A stretch of 64,000 nucleotides of DNA from Sipunculus nudus (taxonomy: Eukaryota; Annelida; Sipuncula; Golfingiida; Sipunculidae): the NCBI GenBank assembly GCA_026874595.1, contig CM049314.1:11278729-11342728 (forward strand), given 5' to 3'. The first letter of the stretch is position 1; each line of letters opens with the position of its first letter. This document shows positions 34,846 to 47,032 of the stretch, one piece after another. Below the pieces are notes generated by a model. It worked only from the letters and a program-made list of their open reading frames with translations. It had not been told where the DNA came from and did no database searches. The position numbers and the translations under genes are program-made.

Positions 34846-37590
34846 TATTATTATTATTTTTTTCCAGTTTTTTTTATATTATTAACATTAGAATTTTTCC
34901 TAATCTGCCAGTTCACTTCTGGTTCTATGTCCATCTCAATTAATAGTCACAGCTGACTGAAATTCGGTGTATGTTGTGAAAAGATAATATTCTTTCCACA
35001 GGTGTCTGTGTCAACATCTTGCTTGAATGATTAGTTAAGTTTGTAAAACGTATTATTAGTGGGTGGCGAGGTGACTAAAATTCAATCAGGAAACATTTCT
35101 GAGAGTCAGCTGCAAGGAAAAATATTTGACAATAAATTCAAGCTATACCAGCATCACCAATAAGTCTCTCTCTTCTCCTGTGTTGTTTAGTCATATTTCC
35201 AATAACAACCCAAAGGTTAGTGTGCTGTTGACATAAAAAAAATCAATTGACCCCTAAAAGTATTTTAATGTATTTAAATTTTCTAACAAAACAAGGCTTA
35301 TTATCTTTATTCATGACTTTTTAGGAATAAGAAAGAGACAGTTTCTTCTTGGTACAATAACCTTCGATTTCAAATAAAACCTAGAAGTCTGCATTTCAAG
35401 AAATGTAAACCATTTGTTTGCATTCACTTATTCGGCAAATATTAGCAAGGTTCATTCGTGCGAAAGAAGCTATACATTTTTAAATATTCCTTCATGGCGT
35501 TACTGGATCCGGGTTATCTACCCGATAAAGACCCAAAATCTAAACAATTCTTCCTTGGACTATTCCCGTAATGCAATGAAAAATTTCATGAGATTCTGTT
35601 CATAATTGAACAAAACACACACACACGAACGGGGATGACCGCATACATTTGTCATGTATAGGCCTACATCCGAATTCATTCAAGGCTGATGTATACTAAA
35701 GTGAAATAAGTTTCAAATGCAAGGCAGTGTCTATTAATTAGAATGATTTAATTATACCTGCACAACAGAATATTACTAAAGAAATAATAATTTCGGCTGA
35801 CTAAAATTCAACAAATTTACACAAAATACTGAATATTTCATGTGCTAATGTGATTTTGTCTTCCACCTTGAGACAAGCGAACCACTTAGTAATATATAAA
35901 GAGTTAATCCAATTTGAAAATGTAATCCATGTGAATCAATTTTTTGTGTTCCGTTGAAATTGATACAGGTGAATAAAAGGGGTTTCAATATAAGTTTATA
36001 AATCGGTCACGAGTACAGAGTAATTTAGTAAAATACCCGCATTTTTTATGATTTAATTTGTATTAAGGGTTACCGAAACCCAAAAAAAATCAAATACATG
36101 ATGTGCAAATTCTTATTCTTGAGAGGATCATTTTGTACTGCGGTCTAAACTGTCGGAAAAAATTAAACGTACAACCCCCGAATTCTTGTTAAGGTCCTAA
36201 GATCCGGAAAGGGGAGTAGAGATGGGAGGTCCAAGCCGCACACATTGGGTCTGAAACACTTAAAAAGGGTTGCTACGACTGAAAGTCACGCGCCCCCCCC
36301 CCCCCCCCATGTATAAGCTCCTGTTTGGAGGATATATGTGTACCACCTTACCTACAGACATGTATACGTTTTCTTTGGACTGAGTTTTAATTGCTATAAT
36401 ATAATTTTTTTGGTGTTCTGTTTTGCTGACGTACTGATAAGTGCAGCACAGCTGGTCCTCGGCCTGTAACTGATCTGAATTCGTAAAAATGTGTTTAGAA
36501 AGGGCCTAGTCCTCTGGCATTACTTTCGGTCATACTCTTCCTTGCTGCAATCTCGATCAGACAAGATCAGCAAAAAACCATGCCACAATATACAAGTGTA
36601 TTAACAGACATTAAAGATATTAACCAGGCATCAAGGAAGATTTCTGTATTGCTGCAGTTAGAGTATTTTTCAAGAACATCAATTCATTCAAAATATCATT
36701 AGCACCAATGAACCCAAAATACGTATCAATGATGATATATCATTGATAACTAATCGGAGCACAAAGTACAAAAATACAAACAAGAGGCCCTCTTGCTTTT
36801 ATATCCGAACAGATGGTATCGGTTTGGTTTCATGGCATTTTGCAAACCCATTGAACCCCGCTTCTATATCAACACTTTTGCAGATTCGCACAGTTCGTCT
36901 TTTCCGATGACACCTGTTGCGTAATTTCTTAACACGTACATCTCAACATCTGTAATTCCAATTAACCCAATTACACCAATAGAGATTAAAAAATAACTCC
37001 GATTTTGCATATTGTTTTAAAGTAAGGAATAAACACTTGCTTGTAGCGCTTACTTTTTGCAGAACTGAGACATTTCCCATTTCACCACACATTTCACGAG
37101 TGAAGCTTCAAGGACGCTGACAAACCATGGTTCAAAGTTGTGGACGGACGACGCTTGACCGATGACGCAGTAATGAACTTAGAATTTAACGACCGTGAAA
37201 TATATATCTTTTTTACATATTGTGAAGATGACCGATTTGGTATGATAAATACCGTTAGAGGCCACATATTTTCACTGTATTGTATGAGGGTTCCTTGATG
37301 TCGTGTGTAAGTCACCGTCACAGTGCTCTGATCAGGCTATAAAAGTTTGTTCTGTGACAGGATTGATATGACGCCCTGCTGAATCTAGTGCAAGGTAATT
37401 TTCAAACATGAGCGTCAGCTAGATAAGTATCTTGCCCTAATTTCCGGTCAACTCATTCTCCAGATTTTACGTTTTAAACTGATATTGAAAACTATAGTAT
37501 ACGCCATTTTGGACCGAAAGGAATCTCGTGGGAGTCAAAAGCACAAAATCAGTGGTACGTTTTCTTGTATTGTGTTCTGCACGTTTAAAA
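34846..37590. other. Interior of the foldback structure, no gene recognised
   Basis: AT-rich. Contains C15 at about 36294-36309 and scattered short frames without domains. Confidence 0.4.
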
Positions 37591-37594
37591 AGAG

Positions 37595-38872
37595 GAACAA
37601 TTCTCTGGTGAACGGAGAAAAAGGCTCTGTTAGGTACCAGTGTTTTATACGATTTGAAAATATTTTATAAGTAAAGTTATGAAACAATGGGGGGGGGGGG
37701 GGGGGGGGAAGCTGATCATTGTTTATTTAATAAAAAAATTAAAAGGGGCAATATATGTCAGATTAAGTCATATATCAGTGACGCTTCCGCTATATCTGAC
37801 GCTGTGAACTGTGATACGAATTTGTGAATGATCGTTTAAGAAACGGCGCGTTTGCCCAGATTATGAAGCCATACTTAGCCATGTTTTTATCCGACTCCTA
37901 AGAATAAATATATTTTCCTTTTCGGAAAAGACAGCCATATATTGGAATAAACGTTCAGAAGGCGGGCCCTAGACAGTCGGGGTAAAGTGACACGTCTAAG
38001 CGATGTACAAGTTGTACAATCCCTTTGATCTAAATGGTTTAAAATAAAACATTTGTCTTTACAAACCCTTGTGTGATAACTATTACATTTTGCATGTCTT
38101 TAAAATTGTTTTATACGGTCAGGTGCAATAGCATGAATAAAAATGCGTGAATTTTATTCAGGAACGGTGGTTATTGTGAATATCTCGTACTAGTCGTAGG
38201 ATATGGTGTTGCGGCCCACCCAGGGTTGTTTCTACATAATAAGAAACCACCTTATAGTGTTACTTAGACAGGGGCTGACAGGCCCCACGGGATATTTTCC
38301 GGTGGGCCAATGGGAAAAAAACTATATTTAGGCCAAAATAAATAAATATATAAATAAATTAAAGGTATGGTTCTCAGGCACTTTTTTTCTCAGAAATCAG
38401 TGCAGAAGGGCGATATTTAATTTTTGACCTTTTTTTGTATATTTAGATAACAATGTCATATGAACAGGGAAAGCATGAAAATAACGCGAGCGGTGCCGGA
38501 GAACCATACCTTTTATTTTTTGGCCTTATGCCAATGGGCCGATGGTAGGATCTCAAAACTGAGCTTTGGGCCGATGGTATTGAATTTGAGCAGCATTCAC
38601 TCACATTTCCAGGGCTTGATTGCTCGCTAGACCCCTGTGTCTTTATATTTACTGACTCTATTTAAGGTTTTCTCATTAGTCTTCATGGTCTCCCTCTATT
38701 TTAAATCCAGGATCCGCCCCTGCATTGATTGTTATCATCACTGGACCTTGGAAGAAACCTGTAGCATGAGTAGCAGAGTTACCTTGTAACACACTCAGTT
38801 TCTCAGCACATTATTAATCTGAATATCTATGTTATTATGTCTATTTTACTATCAATACAATAGCATTGTACA
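37595..38872. repeat. Segmental duplication, copy 2
   Basis: Collinear with about 150-2100 on the same strand, including AAACATTTGTCTTTACAAAC and GGATATGGTGTTGCGGCCC. A G19-20 tract (37689-37708) stands where copy 1 has the minisatellite. Similarity ends where the GGTTC cluster begins. Confidence 0.8.
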
Positions 38873-39580
38873 CTCTAAGAAAAAAAAGGGTTCTTCAGAG
38901 TGGACTGAGTGGAGAACCTGTTAAGGTTCCGGCTGGAACCTTCAATCGGGGTTCTTTTTGGAACCTCTCGAGGGTTCTTTTATGGAACCTATAAGGTTTC
39001 ATGGAGAACCTCTTCAGAGGTTCTGAGAAGAACCCTCCAAGGTTCTTTATGATGAACTGAGTGGGGAACGTTAAATGGTTCTTGGTGAAACCCATACGTA
39101 GGGTTCTTTTTAGAACCTTCAATGCAGTTTCGGATGTCCCATTATATGTTAAGGATAAATTAATTACGTCACCCGTTCATACATATTTGACAGTGTTGAT
39201 AGATATAAAAAATATAACAAAAAAATATGAAGGCATGTCTTAAAAAAGGATGGGTAACTGCAAGGATCATAGCTGAACATCATATTTATACGTGTATCCT
39301 TTAAATATGATGAAACCTTCGAGGCGAAATGAAAACATGATTTAAGGAAACACATTTTTATTTAGTTGTAAAGATCAGTCTGTGAAAAAAGAGCAATTTC
39401 AAAAAGCAGTAGCTTATATATGCACGTAAATGGTATAACTAACATTTGCTATACACCTCACACTGTTCCGAGTCGTTTTCTCAAAATTAAATAAATTCCC
39501 TTGTTATCGTTCAGCGTAGAGTTTTGATAATTCAGGCAAATGTTGTCTTTTGCCAGCAAGAATTTTCGTTTTCTTGGTAC
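38873..39580. mobile_element. Foldback-like element, right arm (inner part)
   Basis: Reverse complement of 33560-34335. It begins with the second GGTTC/GAACC cluster (38885-39125) and continues through CTGAACATCATATTTATAC to CGTTTTCTTGGTA at about 39580, where an insertion interrupts it. Confidence 0.6.
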
Positions 39581-41518
39581 TGTTACGTGGGTAGGTGTGT
39601 TGTTGTTGCTGGTTGAAGACAGAAGTCCTTGCACACTCACGACAACAAGCAGTCCGGGTTGATGTTAGACGTTTTATTCTGTTAACTATTACAAGTTGTC
39701 ACTGGATGAAGTAGTCGAGGCCACACCTTATTGTAGCTGACGTTCTGTTGGTGATGGTTGTATGATCTACCGGTGTGATCTTACCTGTCATGCCAAGTGT
39801 AATATACAGTGGTACCCCGCCTTGCGACCACCCCACAATTGCGGCCACCTCATAATTCCGACCACTTCGCTTGGTCCCGAATTTATTTTAGTTTATTTAT
39901 TTGTATAAATGACTCAAAATTACAACCACCCCTGAATTCAGAAGTACGACCAGATTTCTTGGCCCCAGCGCCAATGCGAACCCGCTAATACGACCACCGC
40001 CGATAAGTACTGAAACAGCATGTGTCACGAGTCATATCAAAGAGGGTAACAAGGTTTCCCAACTTGGGTGTTTATCTGGTCCAGCATATCTTCCTGACTC
40101 GGTGTCCGCGCTGAGACTCGTTGAGGCGTAAGTTATACATCAAAAGGGTAACCATCGGCCTGATGACTTAATGAGCCGGTCTGCCAGGCTAACTGCGCTG
40201 GGGTCTTGGGCTAGCGATGCTTATTGCCCCTCAGTGATCACCTATATTACAGCTACCCCAAGTGCGGCGGTGAGAGCTTCATATTTCTACTCAGCACATA
40301 TTGTTCGATCCTCATTGGTCAAATTAACGTACTAGTTAATCGTATATGTGCTCATACATTACATTAAGTATTGAGCAGTCAGTAAAATGTATTAATAAAG
40401 CTTGCATGGGGGCAAATCCCACACATTGTCTTGCCTTATCAGGCATTCATTACCTTGTCAGTTTATTTTTCTACTGGTTCAGTTTGCGCTTAAATTGCTT
40501 TGCTGTTGCGACAATGCCTCGGGAAGAGCTCTCCTTGAAGGAGGAAGTGGCGTTAATCAAGGCGAGAACGCCATGACGCAGTCAGCGCCCACTGGCTCGG
40601 CAGTTTAGCGTCGGTAAAACGCAAGTGCACGCAATATAATTATTATACTCAAGCGGAAGGGGAAATATATGACAGCCACGTATCATGTTCAATATGTATT
40701 CAGTAGGTTCTCTTCGTATTGCCTCTGGTGTAATTATGTGTTAATCAACAGTCACTACGTATGTGTATATGTATATTAATTGTTATCATGAATAAATATA
40801 TAAAACAAATTTGTTTTCTTTTCAGCTACACACACACACACAAACATTCATAATAAGGGTCCTTCGCTAAGTTGATATTTTGTTATAATTCAAATTAAAG
40901 ATATGTAATAGATACACACTTATATACACATTAAACATCGGCTAGTTATATGCGACCAAGGTAAGAGTTTCACAAATACGACTACCCCCAAATTACGACC
41001 ACTTTGCTCAGTCCCCCGGGTGGTCGTAATTGTGGGGTTCCACTGTATAATCATATGAATATTCATGAAATAACTGGAATATACAAGTTTCACCTGGACA
41101 CCAGTGATCCATGTCGCTGAACATGATTCTCAATGAGTCTCTGGTATATTCTGGTATTAACACGTTTGACTGACCAGGTCACATATTCAAAATCACTAGT
41201 TGATATGCTTGTATTATATTAAAATCCATTAAGTAAGGAGAACGTTATTCAGAGTGTTAACGAGGTGTGGATATTCTTCATGGTTCTATGACTTAATATT
41301 CTTGCTTTGCCATGACCTGTTACATGTGATATGAGGCATAGATCGCCTGATTCCAGATTTTGCACAAATCCCTTAAATCATTTATATAAGCACTTTAAGC
41401 TATATAAACATGCAATTGACAAAATTAAGATAATACAGATTCTTTTTATAATTTTTGTATAATATATTTCTCATTAATACTAATTATCTATTTTATACAG
41501 TAATTGACATCACAACAT
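39581..41518. mobile_element. Unclassified ~1.9-kb insertion in the right arm
   Basis: Defined by comparison with the uninterrupted left arm. It starts TGTTACGTGGG and ends near CACAACAT, so TG..CA ends are possible, but I find no clear target duplication. It carries the Tigger-like element below. Confidence 0.45.
39807..41045 (+). mobile_element. Non-autonomous Tigger/pogo-like DNA transposon
   Basis: 1239 bp with terminal inverted repeats: left CAGTGGTACCCCGCCTTGCG, right ending GTGGGGTTCCACTG, flanked by TA on both sides (39805-39806, 41046-41047), the target choice of Tc1/mariner/pogo elements. Subterminal GCGACCAC/GTGGTCGTA motifs repeat inside both ends. Around 40514-40645 the sequence still resembles the start of a pogo-type transposase (LSLKEEVALIKA, then QFSVGKTQVHAI in another frame), which contains the N-terminal helix-turn-helix. 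The rest of the transposase is missing. Confidence 0.75.
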
Positions 41519-41745
41519 TATATACTAATAATGAAATTGAATACTTCGCACTGTCTCTCTTATCTGCACACACCAAAATGCCTATAAGAATAGAACATCC
41601 ACGATGCGCAGAGCCTTCTGTTTCTTTGTGGGTTTAATATCCGGTGAACGTCAAAAAATATATTTTCGATGAATTATAAGTGTTTTCTCGGGTATTTGTT
41701 TATCTCTTGTGAGTCCAGGTCCTCTTGTGTAGTAATTCTATATTA
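41519..41745. mobile_element. Foldback-like element, right arm (outer part)
   Basis: Reverse complement of 33050-33600, including TGTCTCTCTTATCTGCACAC and CTCTTGTGAGTCCAGGTCCT. It continues the arm interrupted at 39580. Confidence 0.6.
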
Positions 41746-41899
41746 TTGAAATAATATAAAATAAATGAAGTCGCAGCAACACAAACGATATACAACAGGT
41801 GATGCAACAGGTGTGTTGTTCGATGTCTGTATGGCTATTACAGCTGATACGCCTTGGTGAGCGATTCAAACGCATTCCAGTCCCATAAGCAAATGTATT

Positions 41900-42125
41900 G
41901 TTTCAATGTATACTAGAGCCCTTCGCGTGTCGAAATTAAGAGCCCACTCCCGCCCCGCAAAACAAACCTTCAGCCTGCATCCGCCCCGTCCCGCAGTTGT
42001 AAAAACGCACCCGCACCGCTCTGCGACCATAAAGAATAAATCTACCCGCACCCGCCCCGCATATTTAGCTTTCAGCCCGCGCCCGCCTTGTCCAGCAATT
42101 TTACCAAAAGTCAGCCCGCATTAAA
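41900..42125. other. C-rich stretch with CCCGCACCCGCCCCGC words
   Basis: A compositional island, repeated CCCGCNNCCGCCC. The 72-codon frame through it is low-complexity and I do not call it a gene. Confidence 0.4.
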
Positions 42126-42659
42126 CCCTCAAATAAACATAAAGGACAACCAAAAAGGTAGCCAACTAAAAAAATATGATTTATTATGGTATAAATGACC
42201 ATCTGATATTTTCAAGTTTTTTCTCAGGTAAGGACGAGTGTCATTGAATTGCCATGCTCTTTTTTTTATTCTGAAGAATTACCACTTACCAAAATACGAT
42301 TATTTACTCACATATCACTGGAAATGTCACTGCAGTAACTGGAACACACTAATCAAATATTGCCATTGTGTCTCCTTAGAATATTTATAGTAATTATAAA
42401 TTCAACATATTCAGATATTTAGCTAACAACATAATTGCAGTTTAAAAATATTTACCATGCATATGCTGCTATAGGGAAACATAAAATAATACTTAGGCAT
42501 AAAACTATAAATTTCTTTTAAGTTTGTATGCCTAGAGTTACACTACTCATCTCTAGCTGCACATGTAGCTAGAGGACAGTACGTACTTGCTCACCACAGT
42601 TCACACCTTTTACTTGACAGACTTAATCCTGTCCAGCAATGATCAGTTTGCGGACACTA
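42126..42659. other. Non-coding, nothing recognised
   Basis: AT-rich sequence without frames or clear repeats. Confidence 0.35.
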
Positions 42660-43240
42660 TGTTTTCAGTCGGACGCCGCCGCCGCCACCAGGCTTATACC
42701 TCAGATCTGGCCTGCTGTATCCTCCTGAAATTTTGCATGTGTATAGATCTCACATAGCTCTTTATCATACACAAAACTGGAGGCGCCATCTGCAACCATT
42801 TTTGTACAGCGTTTGTCTGCCGTTGGCTTAAATCACTCATGTCTCAGTAGTGGTCTGACTTATCTTCCTAAAATTTGCAGGTTTATACATCTTGGATAGG
42901 TTTCTCGATTTTGTGGCAGGTGGCGCCACTTACATTTATGTTTACGCTGCAGACAATCAGGCTTATATCTCAGGCTTGGTTTGACATATCCACCTGAAAT
43001 TTTGCATGTGTATAGATCTCACATAGCTCTTAATCATATACAAGATTGGTGGCGCCACCTGCCAAAATTTTGCACAGCGTCCTTCTGTTTGTCTTCTCTT
43101 GGATAAAATCACTCATATACAAGTGGTGATTTGCTTTATCTGCCTAAAATTTTGCATATGTATACAACTTTGACAGCTTTTTGGATTTTATTGTAGGTGG
43201 CGCAACCTACATACACATTTCGGCTGCAGACATCCATGCT
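42660..43240. repeat. Tandem repeat, two ~275-bp units
   Basis: TTTTGCATGTGTATAGATCT occurs at about 42732 and 43000, CTTATA(C/T)CTCAG at about 42691 and 42962, and GGTGGCGCCAC or near variants four times. Each unit looks like two diverged ~140-bp halves. Confidence 0.75.
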
Positions 43241-43599
43241 AATATGCAACACACCTCACTCAACTTCCCCCTGCCACTCAATCCATGCCTCACTTCACCC
43301 GTCCCACTCTGATTTCGGCGGATACATGTAGTCGCTTGTCGACTACCCGTATTCTAGTTTGTATACGCATGTATGTGTCGTTGAAGTCTCTTGTACGCGA
43401 AACGTTTAGATGCCAGTGTGAAAAGGATAGGCCAAGAAAAATATATTCCAACATTATTAATTTTTTTTAATTTAAGTACTGTAAATTGTCATGGAATAAG
43501 CAGGTCTGATGCAAAATTAACATCTCTCCCAGATAAAAAAAGAAAGCAGGTTGATATATTTCGATGAAAGCATTTAGAAAAGAAACCACTTCAGCCTTG

Positions 43600-43800
43600 G
43601 TTCGTTGCATTGTCTTTCAGCAAATTAACGCAAAATGTAATGTACAGATTTTGCTGAAAATTTGTAGAGGTATAGAGTAAAACTGCATCCGTACTCCATC
43701 ACATCTTTAGAGGTATTCGGAATCACCATAATATATTTTTTCATGAAGTTCCAAAATCACAAAATCATAAGTGCCACAAAGGAAATGTTTGATTGACATT
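43600..43800. repeat. Diverged repeat, copy 1 left part
   Basis: GATTTTGCTGAAAATTTGTAGAGG and following sequence resemble 45950-46080. The matching right part appears at 45430-45940, beyond the gag-like ORF, so the repeat was split by an insertion. Confidence 0.5.
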
Positions 43801-43989
43801 CGTTAATCATGTGTTAATACTGGAGGGGGAGGGCGGCCGTTGATTGGCTATTCAGGTGTGCCCGGCAGGGGGCGTTTTATATGCAGATGCTTAGCAACCG
43901 CGGGGCTTTTAAATTCATTCGGCGGCACAGCAGCGCAGGGGCCAGACACGTCTTTTAGCAACTGTAAATTTTAGCAACTGTGAATTTTA

Positions 43990-45389
43990 GTGACTTTTAG
44001 TCCTGCTACTTCCCGGGAACTTGTTGGCAATATGGGTGAAGAAAACCCGGTGCTCGTCTGGGCCCGCAATCACAAGATAGACGAGAGCACTGTTCAACTG
44101 CTTGAGCACGAGGGGTTCACCTCGCTAGAAGCCTTGGAACTTCTCGAACCTGAGGACTTGACCAAAACAAAAGTGCCGAAAGGACAACGCAAATTGGTCC
44201 TTAAGGCAGTTGCAGAAATGAAACCCATAAATGCTGAGACACGAAGTGACAAGGCCGCAGAAACGTCCTCTCCAGAGGTTCATGAGGGGGGTGTGCAACA
44301 CAGCGCGGAACAGCCGCTTGGCCTAAGAAGACCGAACGACACAGAAGGGGACCGAAATGCCGCCATTACCGGTAACCAGGGTAACATGGGTAACCGAGGG
44401 GGGGCTGAGGCATTAACAGCCGAGGACGACTATGTTCGGCGAGTCAAGCTTCTCATGGGACAGCACCAAGCCGGGTCAACAGGCGGAAACACACGCGTGG
44501 AACCACAACATCCGGTCCGCCAAGATGGCGGCCTCGGATATACCAGTATTGAGACGATTCTTCGCACACTCGGTGGCCAAGCGGGTCCCTTGACGAGCCA
44601 CGCGTCCTGGAATGAACCGCAGATACACCTCGACGCGTTAACCAACACGGGTAGGTGTAAATTCTATAACGTTTTGGACTTTGTCGATGTTGGGGGGCGG
44701 TCGTAATGACGCTGTTGTGGTCTCACAACAGGATGGCTCTGGGGAACGTACGTCAGTCACATTATCCGCTGGGCCAAAGAAGCCGGTCATTGAACATTTA
44801 TCGGTCCCTCCATGGTCGTTGGGCAACCTCGCAATAATGAATAAACTTGTAAAGGAAAATCAGTTGTCGCTTGAGGGCGTGATGGACTATTTTTCGCATA
44901 CAGCCCGTGTCTACCAGTTGTTAAAAAATCATGAAAAACATCAGTGTTTCTCTGGGACCGTGAGTATCGAAAATTGCAGGCTAGCCATAACTTCCGCTGG
45001 GGTACTGACGTAGGGCACCTGCAATCGGTCTGGCTACGACATAGACAGTTGTTGCCACAAGGAACTAACAACCGCACAGGATTGAGGAACTACGCAAGAG
45101 TGAGGGGACCTCTTACTGTCAACGGCAGAGAGATCTGTAAGCAGTTTAACTCGGTCAGTGGATGCAAATTTACAGATTGTAAGTTTGTTCATGTTTGTTC
45201 GCGTGCAGGATGTGGCCAGAATCATCCTGCCACACAACATAAAGAATAGCTAGTTAATAATGACATTAATATGGTAAATTATTACTTGTACGCTAGGATT
45301 GGAAGCTGAGGGCAATGCTGAGTAATATATGCTCATATATATATTTTATTTATGTATAATGTTGGACCTGTCTGTCCTTATGCAATAAA
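43990..45389 (+). pseudogene. Gag-like ORF of an unidentified retroelement: SAM-like domain and CCCH finger, two frameshifts
   Basis: A good ATG at 44032 opens a frame to 44706. Residues about 10-60 (VLVWARNHKIDESTVQLLE, then EGFTSLEALELLEPEDL, then GQRKLVLKA) look like a SAM-type helical domain, followed by a long disordered Ser/Gly/Gln-rich stretch. Coding then continues in the +1 frame after a G6 run at 44691-44696 and again in another frame after the A5 run at 44935-44939. The last part has FLWDREYRKLQ and a C-x8-C-x4-C-x3-H finger (CKQFNSVSGC, then DCKFVH), stopping at 45247-45249. AATAAA lies at 45384-45389. SAM-like plus CCCH layouts occur in ORF1/gag-like proteins of DIRS-type and related elements in aquatic invertebrates. 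The exact family is inference. No RT or recombinase follows. Confidence 0.6.
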
Positions 45390-45429
45390 GTCCTCTTTTT
45401 ACCCAAACCTTGTCTTCCTCCTGTATTAA

Positions 45430-45945
45430 TAAGTATATTATATTTGTCCCCAAGTAGAAGCTGCCCATTCGTATGCAGTTGTTCTGCAACTCGCCTGGTG
45501 AACCCGTGTTTCTGAACCATGACGAACGTGCACCTATGAACGAACGACTGATTAGTAGATTCTTGCGGGGGTTTCTAAGTCCCCAAGAGATTGAGGACCC
45601 TTAGAAGTGTGTGCAATCCCCCCGGGCTTCCTTTTGAATAAACTTGTTTCAAACAATCCATAAATAAGTCGAACTATTAAACCATGGTTATCATGGAAAG
45701 ATACTTCTAAATGTAAATAAATTAACATACCTGTAAACCTATAAAACGGTGATCGTGTAAAGGGTTTTCAGCTCTTTGCGTCCACTCAAAGGAAAACTGT
45801 TCCCTATTAAAAGATATATGTGGCCATGTGTTCCGCGCTTGGATTTAAAATCCTTACTTCCTTTGACAGAGTTAAATTCCTTAACAGGCAATATAATGGA
45901 AATGGGGTTCAGTGTTGATTACAGATCGCCTCCTGAAAAAGCATG
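45430..45945. repeat. ~630-bp repeat, copy 1 (right part)
   Basis: Shares GCCCATTCGTATGCAGTTGT/GCCACCCATTAGTATTTGTT, the 20-mer AACCATGGTTATCATGGAAA and CATACCTGTAA with 46080-46680. Confidence 0.7.
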
Positions 45946-45949
45946 ACAG

Positions 45950-46690
45950 ACAAAAAATGTTTTGCTGAACATTTGTAGAGGGCTAGGGTAAAGATATATC
46001 AATAGTCCATTTCATTTTGGAGGTAATAAGAATCAACACCATATCTATATTCTTATAAACCATTTTGACAAATGACCATTCCTTTTTCCTTGTGTGGAAG
46101 CCACCCATTAGTATTTGTTCTGCCACTCGCAAGGTGAACTCGTGTTACTGAAGCATGACAGTATTCACACATGAAACGCATACATGGGAACACATGACTG
46201 ATACTAAAGGAGAATCTGGTGGTGGTCCGTACGCCCTGACAGATTGCAGTTTTTTTTTTATCAATTTAAAGATGTACAGGTGATTTTTTTATGTTTCAAC
46301 GTCCTTACAGACAACGGATCTTAAAAAAAAATATATGTGAACCCCATCCCCCCACCCCAAGACCCCACCCAACCCGAATGATGATTAAGTTGTGGGGGTT
46401 CTTTTTGAAAATCATAAAACACATTACTTGGCCGAGCTTTTGAAACCATGGTTATCATGGAAAGATATTATCGAATGTATAAAACTCAGCATACCTGTAA
46501 CCCATAAAAAATGTCAAACGGTGGTCAGATCACTGGATTAAGTACCCAGTGTTGATCAAACTGAAAAGCCCTCTCATTGTAAAGCGAAGTCATGTGGTCT
46601 TTGGATTAAAAACCTTTACTTTCTTTTGAGAGAGAAAATTCCTTTAGAGGCGTTACAATGGATATGGGGGATCCATGGGAATTATAGTGG
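45950..46690. repeat. ~630-bp repeat, copy 2
   Basis: Second copy, uninterrupted: the GCTGAACATTTGTAGAGG part (45963-45981) leads into the GCCACCCATTAGT part (46098 onward). Comparison with copy 1 shows where the gag-like element landed. Confidence 0.7.
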
Positions 46691-46909
46691 ACCCGCGTGA
46701 CCGCGTATTGCACGGGAATTATTTTTCGGCAGGTCATGCGCTCTGGCCACGGTCGTAACAGGCAAGTGAAAAATCCCCGAGGCGCCTCCTGAAAAAGTAA
46801 CAGGCGTGGAGGACCGTGCAGGACAAAATCAGAACGGAAGCAGGTAAACCGTGGTCTAGAAAAAAAAACTCCGTATTAATTATATAGATTTATGTTATTC
46901 TCTCTGTAG

Positions 46910-47032
46910 CCTTTTTTCTTGAGAAAATGCCCCGGGGTAAAAAACTTCCCGTATGCAAGGAGGGAAAATTTAACCCTAACGCCTGTCAATGCGATTGTAA
47001 TACGGGATGGCATGGCAAGCGTTGCGGTACGC
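46910..47032 (+). CDS. Second-locus EGF exon, closest to exon 12
   Basis: CTCTGTAG acceptor, GTGAGT donor, 123 bp. FFLEKMPRGKKLPVC, then KFNPNACQCDCNTGWHGKRC. Cys 1 has become Met (AAAATG against AAGTGC in exon 12), and the terminal CD is CG, so one disulfide partner is missing. Confidence 0.75.

Noticed and set aside
28843-46909. Further CAP or EGF exons between the two arrays
   Set aside because: I looked for CxCxC.GW, WPC and GHYT coding on the plus strand and found none with splice sites.
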